A DNA stretch of 64,000 bases from Bradyrhizobium sp. (GTDB taxonomy: Bacteria > Pseudomonadota > Alphaproteobacteria > Rhizobiales > Xanthobacteraceae). The DNA lies in assembly GCF_016219575.1 (NCBI RefSeq), contig NZ_JACRMG010000018.1, positions 62,001 through 126,000 of the forward strand. Direction: 5' to 3'. The notes below the pieces were generated by a model that was not told the origin of the DNA, searched no databases, and saw only the letters and a list, made by a program, of their open reading frames with translations. Below, piece after piece: positions 25,995 to 33,802 of the stretch (position 1 is its first letter; each line of letters opens with the position of its first letter). Both the position numbers and the translations under genes were made by a program.

Positions 25995-26128
25995 CAAGGG
26001 GGTTGGTGGAAGTCTGTACAAGCACCAACCTAACGCCGCCGCGGTCGGATCGTTCCCGAAAATTCGATCTTGACTCCGATAGAACAAAAAGAGAACATTC
26101 GGAACAACCCCCAGCCCGGAGTTCCGCC

Positions 26129-26338
26129 ATGTCCGCCACCGCGTTGTCAGAGAACCGCCGCTACGAACAGGCCTGTGACCAGGCCATTGCCATGTGCGAC
26201 GGCAACCTGCGTTCGACCATCAAGGCGCTGATCATGGCGAACGAATATCTCGAAGGCGAACTTGCCGAACTGCAGGCGGCGGTCGCTGCCGGATGCGTCC
26301 CCACCCTTTCCTCGCATGCGAGGAGCAGCGCCGCCTGA
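26129..26338 (+). CDS. Small conserved-looking hypothetical protein
   Basis: A 69-residue soluble protein with one Cys in the MCDGNLRSTIKALIMANEYLE stretch, which I associate with a small orphan family of Bradyrhizobium-type genomes. It is mostly helical and has no signal peptide or membrane segment. CCGGAG lies about seven bases before the ATG at 26129. The next small gene starts 21 bases after its stop, so the two are probably one transcript. Function is unknown. Confidence 0.65.
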   Translation: MSATALSENRRYEQACDQAIAMCDGNLRSTIKALIMANEYLEGELAELQAAVAAGCVPTLSSHARSSAA

Positions 26339-26359
26339 TTGGTAACCAGGAGCGAAGCG

Positions 26360-26611
26360 ATGGCCAGTGTCACCTACTACGTCGCATTGCCGTTCATGCG
26401 CGACGAGAGCGGCGAAATGATCGCGGGCAATGCCGAGGAATGCCAGAGCGCCACGACGGCGCTGCGCCGCGCCGAGACGATGTCGCGGATTCCCGGCAGC
26501 ATCGGCGCGATCGCCTTCAGCCGCACCGGCGATCCCATGATCGGTGAATTCGGCGATGCGCATCTGCTGCGCAAGTTCGGCAATGTGCCGGACGACCTCG
26601 GCGGGCTGTAG
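26360..26611 (+). CDS. Small hypothetical protein
   Basis: An 83-residue soluble protein with alternating beta and helix pattern (VTYYVALPF, then an acidic AGNAEECQSATTALRRAE helix, then IGAIAFSRTGDP). I do not recognise a family. AGGAG at about 26348-26352 fixes the ATG at 26360. An in-frame TTG at 26339 overlaps the preceding stop and is less likely. It follows the 69-residue gene and converges on the diguanylate cyclase with a seven-base gap. Confidence 0.65.
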   Translation: MASVTYYVALPFMRDESGEMIAGNAEECQSATTALRRAETMSRIPGSIGAIAFSRTGDPMIGEFGDAHLLRKFGNVPDDLGGL

Positions 26612-26618
26612 CGCAGTC

Positions 26619-27314
26619 TCAGCCGGCCTCGTGGCGCCGCTGCGCCTTGCGTACATACATGGCGCTGTCGGCCTGCTCGAGCGCGGTGCGCATTTCCGAA
26701 TGGGTGTCGAGAATTGCAACACCGGCCGATGCGCCGGCGTGCACCTTTCTGCCGCCGAATGAAAAACGCAGGCCGTCGATCGCCTGCTCCAGTTGAGCCG
26801 CCTTTGCCCGCGCATCGGTCTCGCTGAGATTCCACAGCAGCACGGCGAACTCGTCGCCGCCGAGCCGGCCGATGACGTCGGAGGCGCGCACCTGGCTTGC
26901 CAGCGTCTGCGCGATCGCCTTCAGCACATGGTCGCCCGCGGCATGGCCGAACGCGTCGTTGATCGGCTTGAGCCGATCGACGTCGAGCACGAGCAGCGCG
27001 CCGCTCGCGGAGTAGCGCTTGATGAAGGCGATCGAGCGCGAAAGCTCGCGTTCGAAACCGCGCCGGTTGAGGATGTCGAGCAGGAAGTCGGTCTCGGCGG
27101 TGGCCTTCAACTGTTCGATTTCGGCGCGCGCTTTCGCCAGTTCCTGGCGCAGCCGCCGTACCGCCGATTTCGCATCCGCAAGCCCGCTCGCCCTGGGCGC
27201 TGCCGACCGCCGGGGGGCGGCCCGGGCCCGCAACAGGGCCGCCTTCCGCCCGGGCGCGCCGGATTTCCGGCCTTTTACAGCCTTCGAGGCCCGGCCCCCG
27301 GCTTTCTTCTTCAT
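26619..27314 (-). CDS. Diguanylate cyclase (GGDEF) with histone-like basic N-terminal tail
   Basis: A 231-residue protein. Residues 1-45 are Lys/Arg/Ala/Gly-rich (begins MKKKAGGRASKAVKG) like an H1-type tail. A coiled coil (about 50-72) and a complete GGDEF domain (about 75-225) follow. The active site reads RLGGDEF and the inhibition site RASD lies five residues before it, so it should make c-di-GMP from two GTP and be product-inhibited. There is no sensor or membrane domain. The ATG at 27312-27314 is preferred to a TTG six bases upstream. The basic tail may bind nucleic acid or another polyanion; that is inference. Confidence 0.9.
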   Translation of the reverse strand: MKKKAGGRASKAVKGRKSGAPGRKAALLRARAAPRRSAAPRASGLADAKSAVRRLRQELAKARAEIEQLKATAETDFLLDILNRRGFERELSRSIAFIKRYSASGALLVLDVDRLKPINDAFGHAAGDHVLKAIAQTLASQVRASDVIGRLGGDEFAVLLWNLSETDARAKAAQLEQAIDGLRFSFGGRKVHAGASAGVAILDTHSEMRTALEQADSAMYVRKAQRRHEAG

Positions 27315-27454
27315 GGGCAACTTCTCAAGAAGGCTTGCTCGGATTCACCAAGACAGGATAGTCCATTCCCAACCTCTTGCCACCGCCTTGGATCAACCCC
27401 GGGCCGACCCTATAATCGGCCTATGCTTTTGGATTCCTGAAAAGAATTGGCTCA

Positions 27455-27943
27455 ATGACCGTCCCCGTCGCCATCATCATGGGCAGCCAGTCGGACTGGG
27501 AGACTATGCGCCATGCCGCCGAGACGCTTGCCGCGCTCGGGGTTCCCTCCGACAAGCGCATCGTCTCGGCCCACCGTACCCCGGAACGGCTGTTCGCCTT
27601 CGCCAAGGGCGCCAAGGCCGCCGGCTTCAAGGTCATCATCGCCGGCGCCGGCGGCGCAGCGCATTTGCCGGGCATGGCGGCCTCGCTGACGGAACTGCCG
27701 GTGTTCGGCGTCCCCGTGGAGTCCAAGGCGCTGTCGGGTCAGGATTCGCTTTACTCCATCGTCCAGATGCCTGCCGGAATTCCCGTAGGCACGCTGGCCA
27801 TCGGCAAGGCCGGCGCAATTAACGCCGCCCTGCTTGCCGCCAGCGTGCTGGCGCTGAACGATCCTCCGCTCGCCGCCCGGCTTGCCGCCTGGCGCAAGCA
27901 GCAGACGGACTCCGTCGCCGAACGCCCGGAGGGATCGGCGTGA
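27455..27943 (+). CDS. purE: N5-carboxyaminoimidazole ribonucleotide mutase
   Basis: A 162-residue class I PurE that moves the carboxyl group of N5-CAIR to C4 in purine synthesis. The nucleotide-binding IIMGSQSDWETM is at about 8-19, the catalytic histidine is in SAHRTPERLF near 43, and GAGGAAHLPGM near 70 is complete. Its TGA overlaps the GTG start of purK by three bases in a GTGA arrangement, showing a translationally coupled purEK operon. Confidence 0.97.
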   Translation: MTVPVAIIMGSQSDWETMRHAAETLAALGVPSDKRIVSAHRTPERLFAFAKGAKAAGFKVIIAGAGGAAHLPGMAASLTELPVFGVPVESKALSGQDSLYSIVQMPAGIPVGTLAIGKAGAINAALLAASVLALNDPPLAARLAAWRKQQTDSVAERPEGSA

Positions 27944-29049
27944 CGGCTTCGAATCTGACGAAGCTGAAGCCGGGCGATACCATCGGAATTCTCGGCGGCG
28001 GCCAGTTGGGCCGGATGCTGGCGATGGCGGCGGCCAGACTCGGGCTGAAATGCCAGGTGTTCTCGCCGGAGCCGGATTCGCCCGCCTTCGACGTCGTGCT
28101 CAACGCCGTGTGCGCCGAATATGCCGACGTCGAGCGGCTGGAGATGTTCGCCGCCGACGTAGACGTCGTGACCTACGAGTTCGAGAACGTGCCGGCCGCG
28201 ACCGCCATGGTGCTTGCCGCGCACAAGCCGGTATTGCCCGCCTACAAGATCCTCGAGACCACGCAAGACCGCCTGATCGAGAAGGACTTCGTGGCCAGGC
28301 TCGGCATCGGCACCGCCGATTATGCCGATGTGTCCTCGCCGGAAACGCTGCGCTCCGCAATCGAGCGCATCGGCCTGCCCGCAGTGATCAAGACCCGCCG
28401 CTTTGGCTATGACGGCAAGGGCCAGGCGATCATCCGCGAAGGCGACGACATCGACCGCATCTGGCATGAACTCGGCACCAAGTCCGCGATCCTGGAAGCC
28501 TTCATCCCGTTCGAGCGCGAGATATCGGTGGTGGCGGCGCGTTCCGCCGACGGCAACGTCGAATGCTACGACGTCACCGAAAACGAGCATCGCGACCACA
28601 TTCTCAAGATCTCGCGCGCGCCGGCCGATATCCCGGAAGCGCTGGCAGGCCAGGCGTGCGCCATTGCCGAAAAGATCGCCATCGCGCTCGACTATGTCGG
28701 CGTGCTCGCCGTCGAGATGTTCGTGGTGGCCAACGGAAAGGGACCGCAGGTGCTGGTCAACGAGATCGCGCCGCGGGTGCATAATTCCGGCCACTGGACG
28801 CTGGATGGCGCCTCGATCTCGCAATTCGAGCAGCACATAAGGGCGATTGCGGGCTGGCCGCTGGGCAAGCCGGTCCGCCATGGCCCGGTCACCATGACCA
28901 ACCTGATCGGCGACGACATCCATGACTATGAGCGCTGGCTGACGGTCCCGGGCGCTACCGTGCACCTCTACGGCAAGGGAGCGCCCCGGCCCGGCCGCAA
29001 GATGGGTCATGTGACGCAGGTGATGCCGGAGCGGCCCAAAAACGGCTGA
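27940..29049 (+). CDS. purK: 5-(carboxyamino)imidazole ribonucleotide synthase
   Basis: A 369-residue ATP-grasp enzyme that makes N5-CAIR from AIR, ATP and bicarbonate, feeding PurE. It has the GILGGGQLGRMLAMAAARLG N-terminal Rossmann-like motif, the ATP-grasp core with KTRRFGYDGKGQ near 151, and the NEIAPRVHNSGHWT metal/active-site segment near 275. Its start is GTG at 27940-27942, overlapping the purE stop. Length is normal for the family. Confidence 0.97.
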   Translation: MTASNLTKLKPGDTIGILGGGQLGRMLAMAAARLGLKCQVFSPEPDSPAFDVVLNAVCAEYADVERLEMFAADVDVVTYEFENVPAATAMVLAAHKPVLPAYKILETTQDRLIEKDFVARLGIGTADYADVSSPETLRSAIERIGLPAVIKTRRFGYDGKGQAIIREGDDIDRIWHELGTKSAILEAFIPFEREISVVAARSADGNVECYDVTENEHRDHILKISRAPADIPEALAGQACAIAEKIAIALDYVGVLAVEMFVVANGKGPQVLVNEIAPRVHNSGHWTLDGASISQFEQHIRAIAGWPLGKPVRHGPVTMTNLIGDDIHDYERWLTVPGATVHLYGKGAPRPGRKMGHVTQVMPERPKNG

Positions 29050-29213
29050 TTTCAGACCGAATTGATCGATTTTGCTGCACCGGAAGGGGCTGCACAGGTG
29101 GACAATTCAGGATTTGTCTGATACATGCGCGCGCTCAGGCTGAAGGTCCGCGTTTTCGCCGGCCTTTCGCTTCCCAGAATTCCAGACCGCTCACACCGAA
29201 AAGAGGATGCCGC

Positions 29214-29519
29214 GTGCAGGTTCTCGTCCGCGATAACAACGTCGATCAAGCCCTCAAGGCGCTCAAGAAGAAGATGCAGCGCGAGGGGATTTTCCGCGAG
29301 ATGAAGCTCCGCGGTCATTACGAGAAGCCCTCCGAGAAGAAGGCCCGCGAAAAGGCGGAAGCCGTGCGCCGCGCCCGCAAGCTGGCGCGCAAGAAGCTGC
29401 AGCGCGAAGGCCTGCTGCCGATGAAGCCGAAGCCGGCTTTCGGCGCCGGTCCCGGCGGCGATCGCGGTCCGGGCGGCGGTGGCCGTGGCGGCGCAGGTGG
29501 TCCGCGCGGTCCGCGCTGA
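29214..29519 (+). CDS. rpsU: 30S ribosomal protein S21 with Gly/Arg-rich tail
   Basis: A 101-residue protein. The first 65 or so residues are canonical bacterial S21 (VRDNNVDQALKALKKKMQREG at the start, then the KPSEKKAREKAEAVRR basic helix). S21 helps position mRNA on the 30S subunit near the 3' end of 16S rRNA. The last 23 residues are an RGG-like Gly/Arg/Pro tail absent from the 71-residue enterobacterial protein. The start is GTG at 29214 with AAGAGGA at 29201-29207. A strong terminator lies 28 bases beyond the stop, so it is a short transcript. Confidence 0.96.
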   Translation: MQVLVRDNNVDQALKALKKKMQREGIFREMKLRGHYEKPSEKKAREKAEAVRRARKLARKKLQREGLLPMKPKPAFGAGPGGDRGPGGGGRGGAGGPRGPR

Positions 29520-29546
29520 TCCGTTCTGAACAATCTGAGTTCCGAG

Positions 29547-29578
29547 AACGCGGGCCTTGCGGCCCGCGTTTCCTTTTG
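29547..29578 (+). terminator. Rho-independent terminator of rpsU
   Basis: AACGCGGGCC (29547-29556) and GGCCCGCGTT (29561-29570) form a perfect ten-base stem with a TTGC loop, followed by TCCTTTTG. It lies 28 bases past the rpsU stop and before the TPR lipoprotein gene. Confidence 0.92.
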
Positions 29579-29643
29579 ACCGATGTACTTTACGGCGCAG
29601 CAGGTTACCCTTGCGGCACAGGACGCGGGAGCAATCTGCCGTA

Positions 29644-30273
29644 ATGGCCATTTCGAGTTCTGATGTCTGCCTGAACGTCTCGCGTGTGGCCGTTGTTCTC
29701 CTGGGCCTCACGCTCGGCGGCTGTTCGTTCGACCTCGGCTCGTTCTCGCTCGGCCCGGACAAGGAAGCGACGCCGAAGGCGCCGGCCACGCCGACCGCCG
29801 AAATCAGCGCGGAAAACGTCAGGGATGCACAGGGCTACGCCGCGCAGGGCCAGGTGCTGGCCCGATCCGGCAAGACCGACGAAGCCCTGGCCCAGTTCGA
29901 AAAGGCGCTCGTGCTCGATCCCTACAACGTGCAGGCACTCAGCGGGCGCGGCCTGATCCACCAGGGCGAGAAGCGGCATGCGGAAGCGATCGAGGATTTC
30001 GCCGCGGTCCACGGCCTGGTCCCGCAGCGCGCCGATCCGCTGGTGGCGCGGGCGACCAGCTACCTTGCGCTCGACAAGGTCAAGGAGGCGGCTAGCGATC
30101 TCGACGAGGCCGTACAGTCCGAGCCGAACAACGGAAATGCATGGTCGATGCGGGGGCTCGCCTATGAACGGCTCGGCGACAAGAGCAAGGCGGCCGCATC
30201 CTATAGTCGCGCGCTCGCAATCCGGCCGCGCGACGACGCGGCGCGCAGCGGGCTGGCGCGGGTCGGCGGCTAA
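29644..30273 (+). CDS. TPR-repeat lipoprotein
   Basis: A 209-residue exported protein with a lipobox ending in LTLGGC at about residue 27, so the mature protein is a diacylglyceryl lipoprotein. After a linker of about 40 residues come at least four TPR motifs (about 65-200), including GKTDEALAQFEKALVLDPYN and GDKSKAAASYSRALAIRPRD. It is probably a periplasmic or outer-membrane scaffold. The ATG at 29644 is chosen because it gives a proper signal sequence; a longer frame to 29557 starts inside the rpsU terminator. Partner unknown. Confidence 0.88.
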   Translation: MAISSSDVCLNVSRVAVVLLGLTLGGCSFDLGSFSLGPDKEATPKAPATPTAEISAENVRDAQGYAAQGQVLARSGKTDEALAQFEKALVLDPYNVQALSGRGLIHQGEKRHAEAIEDFAAVHGLVPQRADPLVARATSYLALDKVKEAASDLDEAVQSEPNNGNAWSMRGLAYERLGDKSKAAASYSRALAIRPRDDAARSGLARVGG

Positions 30274-30291
30274 GAGCTTGTTTGTTCTTGA

Positions 30292-30360
30292 CGCGTTTTG
30301 CTTACGCGAACCGGTACCCACCCCGGATCAAGTCCGGGGCGAGCTTTCACCCGAAAACGC
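30292..30360. repeat. Bradyrhizobial dispersed palindrome, interrupted by a GC hairpin
   Basis: The segment runs from GCGTTTTGCTTACGCGAACC to the closing CGAAAACGC, the two ends of a palindromic intergenic repeat common in Bradyrhizobium and relatives, as I recall it. Between them sits CCCCGGA-TCAAG-TCCGGGG (30321-30339), a separate stem-loop. It fills most of the 91-base gap between convergent genes and could act as a terminator for both. Confidence 0.55.
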
Positions 30361-30364
30361 TACG

Positions 30365-31243
30365 TCATTTCGGCAGGACGGCGTGGAACATCGACTTCGC
30401 CGCCGACAGCACGTCTTCGGCGACGTTGGTCTTCTGCTTCGGCTGGTCGGCCACTGCCTCGGCGCGCAGGTCGAGCGGCGGCCGCGACAGCGGAATTTCG
30501 GCCGGAGGGGTCGGGCGGGACGGGTCGGCCCGGAGCGCAGCCGGATCGGCTGCCTCGGAAGGCGTGGCGACCACGATCGGCGGCGGCAACGGACGCATCG
30601 TTGACGGCGGCGCCGCCATAATCACACGCGGCTCCTCGGGAACGTGAGCCACTTCGGGCGCGCGCAGCGCCGGTTGCGCACGCTGCGGCGCCTCGCCGTC
30701 GCTGCGCAGCCGTTCGATCGCGGCGCGGGCAAGATCATTGGCATCGCGACGATCCTCGACGGCAGAAGCAGCGTCGGCCGGCGCGGCGGCGATGACGGAG
30801 GGCACCGGCGGCGCCGACTTGGCCACACGCGGCGAGGCCGGGCGCCTGGATTCGGTGGGGAGGCTGGCCGTGGTTTCGACCGGCTTGTCGGCGGCCCTCT
30901 CCTGAGATTTCTCTGGAGACTTTTCTTGAGGCTTTTCGACCACGACGGCCTTTTCGGCGGCGGCGTTCTTTTCCAGCAGCGCCTTCTCGGAGATGCCCTT
31001 GGCCTTGACGCCGGATGCGGGAATGCCGGCGGTCTCGGCCGCCGGATTGGCCTTGGCCTCGGCCTTGCCGGCGTCAGGCTTGCCGGCATCGGCTTTGGGC
31101 TGGGCGGTGGACATGACGGCCGCCTTGGGTGGCTCGGAGGCGGGCTTGGCGTTGATGTAGTGATTGACGATGTAGGCCCCGATGACCGTCGCAGCCACCG
31201 AGGGCACGATCTCCACGGCAAATTTCTTCAGATAATTCAACAT
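30365..31243 (-). CDS. Membrane-anchored, largely disordered hypothetical protein
   Basis: A 292-residue protein with one N-terminal membrane helix (about 9-29), after which the chain is Ala/Pro/Lys/Glu-rich and probably disordered (about 32-260), ending in a short helical segment (VAEDVLSAAKSMFHAVLP). The Lys/Pro repeats recall TonB/TolA-like periplasmic linkers, but there is no C-terminal TonB domain. No family is recognised. Its promoter should be in the 100 bases before 31343, upstream of which lies the cupin gene on the same strand. Confidence 0.72.
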   Translation of the reverse strand: MLNYLKKFAVEIVPSVAATVIGAYIVNHYINAKPASEPPKAAVMSTAQPKADAGKPDAGKAEAKANPAAETAGIPASGVKAKGISEKALLEKNAAAEKAVVVEKPQEKSPEKSQERAADKPVETTASLPTESRRPASPRVAKSAPPVPSVIAAAPADAASAVEDRRDANDLARAAIERLRSDGEAPQRAQPALRAPEVAHVPEEPRVIMAAPPSTMRPLPPPIVVATPSEAADPAALRADPSRPTPPAEIPLSRPPLDLRAEAVADQPKQKTNVAEDVLSAAKSMFHAVLPK

Positions 31244-31342
31244 GACCCGGCCAACTCCCGACGCGGGTCAATTTGCGGGAACTTTGAGGCACATTGAGGG
31301 ATCAACTGCGACGGATCGGTGGCAATTGCCCTCAGTTCCGCC

Positions 31343-31627
31343 TCAGGGCTTCAGCTCCACCTCCAGGAAAACGATCTCGGAAGCCGTCTCGTTGAGCACG
31401 TCATGCTCGACGCCGGCCTTGCGGAAGTAGGATTTCCCGGCCGAAAGCTGCGCCTTGGAGCGCTCGCCATTGGGCGCCACGATCGTCATCTCGCCCGCGG
31501 TGACCGGCACGATCACATAGTCCATCGCGTGGATGTGATGGCCGGTGGCGCTGCCCGGCGCCAGCCGCCATTCGGTGACGCGCACCTCGGCGGTGTCGAC
31601 CTGGACGTCCGATTTGGCGCTGAGCAT
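31343..31627 (-). CDS. Small cupin-domain protein
   Basis: A 94-residue single-domain cupin. Motif 1 is GHHIHAMDYVIVPVTAG with two His and a following Asp/Tyr in place of the usual Glu, and motif 2 contains the AGVEHDV histidine. A metal site is therefore possible but not standard. AGAGGT lies a few bases upstream of the ATG at 31627, which decides against a longer frame to 31690. It follows the cation exchanger gene by 28 bases on the same strand, so it may be co-transcribed with it. Role unknown. Confidence 0.82.
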   Translation of the reverse strand: MLSAKSDVQVDTAEVRVTEWRLAPGSATGHHIHAMDYVIVPVTAGEMTIVAPNGERSKAQLSAGKSYFRKAGVEHDVLNETASEIVFLEVELKP

Positions 31628-31655
31628 TTGGCTACCTCTTTTTTCCGGCGCTGCC

Positions 31656-32753
31656 TCAGGGCACGAATACCATGAACACGAACACGGCAAACACCACCAT
31701 ATGGACCATGCCGAACAGGATGTTGGTACGGCCGGTGCCGAAGGTGAGCATGCTCAGCATGAATGTCAGCAGCAGGATCACCATCTCCTGGTTGCCAAGA
31801 CCCAGCACGAGCTGCTTGTCGAGCGCGTAGGCGGCAACCGCAACCGCAGGAACCGTCAATCCGATGGTGGCGATGGAGGAGCCGAGTGCCAGATTGATGC
31901 TCTTCTGCAAGTCGTTGCGCCGTGCCGCCGACACCGCCGCAACGCTCTCCGGCAGCAGGATCAGCACTGCGACCAGCACGCCCGCAAAGGCCGGCGGCGC
32001 GCCGATCTTCGCCGTGACGACGTCGACGACGACGGAGAATTTCTTCGCCAGCAGCACCACCGCGATCAACGCGAGCAGCAGGAGCGCGATGCTGATCGCC
32101 AGCATGCGGTCCGACAAGGCATCGCCATGCGTGGCGGCCTCGTCGGCTCTCCCGACGAAGTAGTCGCGGTGGCGAATGGTCTGGGTATAGAGGAACACCG
32201 CATAGAGCAGCACGGTGAAAATGCTGACGACGATGAGCTGCGCTGCGGAATAGACCGGTCCCGGCGCAGTCAGCGTGTAGTTCGGCATGATCAGCGTGAT
32301 CGTCGCCAGCACGAATAGCACGCTGAGGTAAAGGTTGGAGCCGGAGACCTGAAAGTCCTGCTCGCGGTAGCGCACGCCGCCGATGAAGATGCAGAGCCCG
32401 ACGAGACCGTTGCAGACGATCATGACGACGGCAAAGACCGTGTCGCGCGCCAGCGCAGGCGCCGGCTTGTCGCCGAGCATGATGGTAGCGATCAGCGCGA
32501 CCTCGATGATCGTCACGGCGAGCGTGAGCAGCAGCGTACCGAACGGCTCACCGATTCGCTCGGCGATCATTTCGGCGTGATGGACCGCTGCGAACACCGT
32601 GCCGAACAGCACCACGAGCAGCAGGGCGGCAAACAGCCAGCCGCCGGCCGAAGGCCCAAATTCATAGCCGCTAGCCGTTACGGCGCCGAACAGCGCCATG
32701 CCCAATGCCGGGAAAATCCATGCCGATGGCGGCATCGGCCCATGTACGCTCAT
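31656..32753 (-). CDS. Calcium/proton exchanger family (ChaA-like) membrane protein
   Basis: A 365-residue antiporter with about eleven helices. The two family signature repeats are visible: GTLLLTLAVTIIEVALI near 72-88 in the first half and ALGSSIATIGLTVPAV near 292-307 in the second, each with the acidic or Ser-rich core that binds cation. It resembles ChaA Ca2+(Na+,K+)/H+ exchangers. The preferred ATG is at 32751-32753; a TTG just before it is also open. It is followed by the cupin gene. Confidence 0.88.
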   Translation of the reverse strand: MSVHGPMPPSAWIFPALGMALFGAVTASGYEFGPSAGGWLFAALLLVVLFGTVFAAVHHAEMIAERIGEPFGTLLLTLAVTIIEVALIATIMLGDKPAPALARDTVFAVVMIVCNGLVGLCIFIGGVRYREQDFQVSGSNLYLSVLFVLATITLIMPNYTLTAPGPVYSAAQLIVVSIFTVLLYAVFLYTQTIRHRDYFVGRADEAATHGDALSDRMLAISIALLLLALIAVVLLAKKFSVVVDVVTAKIGAPPAFAGVLVAVLILLPESVAAVSAARRNDLQKSINLALGSSIATIGLTVPAVAVAAYALDKQLVLGLGNQEMVILLLTFMLSMLTFGTGRTNILFGMVHMVVFAVFVFMVFVP

Positions 32754-32800
32754 CAAGACAATCCTGCCTGTTTCATCCTGCCAGGCGAGTCTAGCATTGC

Positions 32801-33607
32801 CTAGCCACCGGAGGCCTCGATGAATCGTCGCGCCACGGCGGATGCGCCAAAATAGTCGAGATCGTTGTGGTCGCCGTCGGGAAAGCGGACGAATTGCTTC
32901 GGCTCGTTGGCTAGCGCGAACAGCCGCTCGCCGAACACGATCGGAATGGTGGCATCGCGTGCGCCATGCATGGCCAGCAGCGGCACCTTGATCCGCGCAA
33001 TCCGCAGGTCGGAGCGGAACGGATCTTTCATCAGCCAGCGCACCGGGAAGATCGGAAAGGCCGAGGCCGCGACATCCGTAATCGAGCTGTACGAGGCTTC
33101 CAGGATCAATCTGCCGACCGGATGCCCTGCCGCCAGCGCCACTGCAGGGCCGCTGCCGAGCGAAAAGCCCCAGACCACGATGCGGTCCGCCGCATACCGC
33201 GCGGCCGCAAAGGCGTAGGCGGCCTCGGCATCCCCTAGCAGCCCCTCCTCGCTCGGCCTGCCGGTCGAACCCGAATAGCCGCGATAGGCCGGCGCAACGA
33301 TACCGGTGCCGTCGGCGATGAAATCGCGGAACCGGGCGAAGAAGCCGGCGAGATAATCGCCATTGCCATGGAAGTAGAGGATGACGGGACGGCCGGGTCT
33401 TGCCGGCATGTGCCAGACGATGATCTTTTCACCGTCAGCGGTCGCCAGGACATGTTCCTCGACCTGCGGGAAACCTGCCGCGGCCGGCGCGATACGCTCC
33501 GTGGAGGGAACAGGAAACAGGATCGCGCGCTGCAGAAAGAACATGGCGGCAAGGCCGCCGGCGTAACCGAGGGCGGCGACGATCAGCAGCCATTTCAGGA
33601 GGGTCAT
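32801..33607 (-). CDS. Alpha/beta hydrolase with N-terminal membrane anchor
   Basis: A 268-residue hydrolase. One hydrophobic helix (about 3-24) anchors or exports it. The catalytic set is Ser in GFSLGSG (about 139-145), Asp in HGARDATIP and His in PDGDHNDLD, and the oxyanion segment is YFHGNGDY. It resembles the BEM46/YfhR-type hydrolases. Substrate unknown. The ATG at 33605-33607 starts the anchor; the upstream extension to 33703 is Ser/Arg-rich and looks non-coding. The next gene upstream is pntB in the same direction, 195 bases away. Confidence 0.88.
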   Translation of the reverse strand: MTLLKWLLIVAALGYAGGLAAMFFLQRAILFPVPSTERIAPAAAGFPQVEEHVLATADGEKIIVWHMPARPGRPVILYFHGNGDYLAGFFARFRDFIADGTGIVAPAYRGYSGSTGRPSEEGLLGDAEAAYAFAAARYAADRIVVWGFSLGSGPAVALAAGHPVGRLILEASYSSITDVAASAFPIFPVRWLMKDPFRSDLRIARIKVPLLAMHGARDATIPIVFGERLFALANEPKQFVRFPDGDHNDLDYFGASAVARRFIEASGG

Positions 33608-33802
33608 GGCGGCGCTGCTAGAGCTTGCTCGGGCGTTTGACGAGCCTCGCGACGTCCGCCCGGATGCTTTCAGGGATGGCACGGCAACCGCACGCGGCGG
33701 CATGCGCAGCGTGCCACCTGACGCGTTGCTCCCGTGTCGCCTTCGGCGGCATGCGATGGGACCGGTGCCACTCCTTGTTCAGGGCCACGGTCGCCTCACA
33801 CC

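Noticed and set aside
29052..29789. 245-residue minus-strand frame across rpsU
   Set aside because: It spans the rpsU coding region and its strong terminator in antisense, so it cannot be a normal gene.
33608..33802. Possible small gene between pntB and the hydrolase
   Set aside because: Frames here are His/Arg-rich with no start signal. I see only scattered GC inverted repeats.
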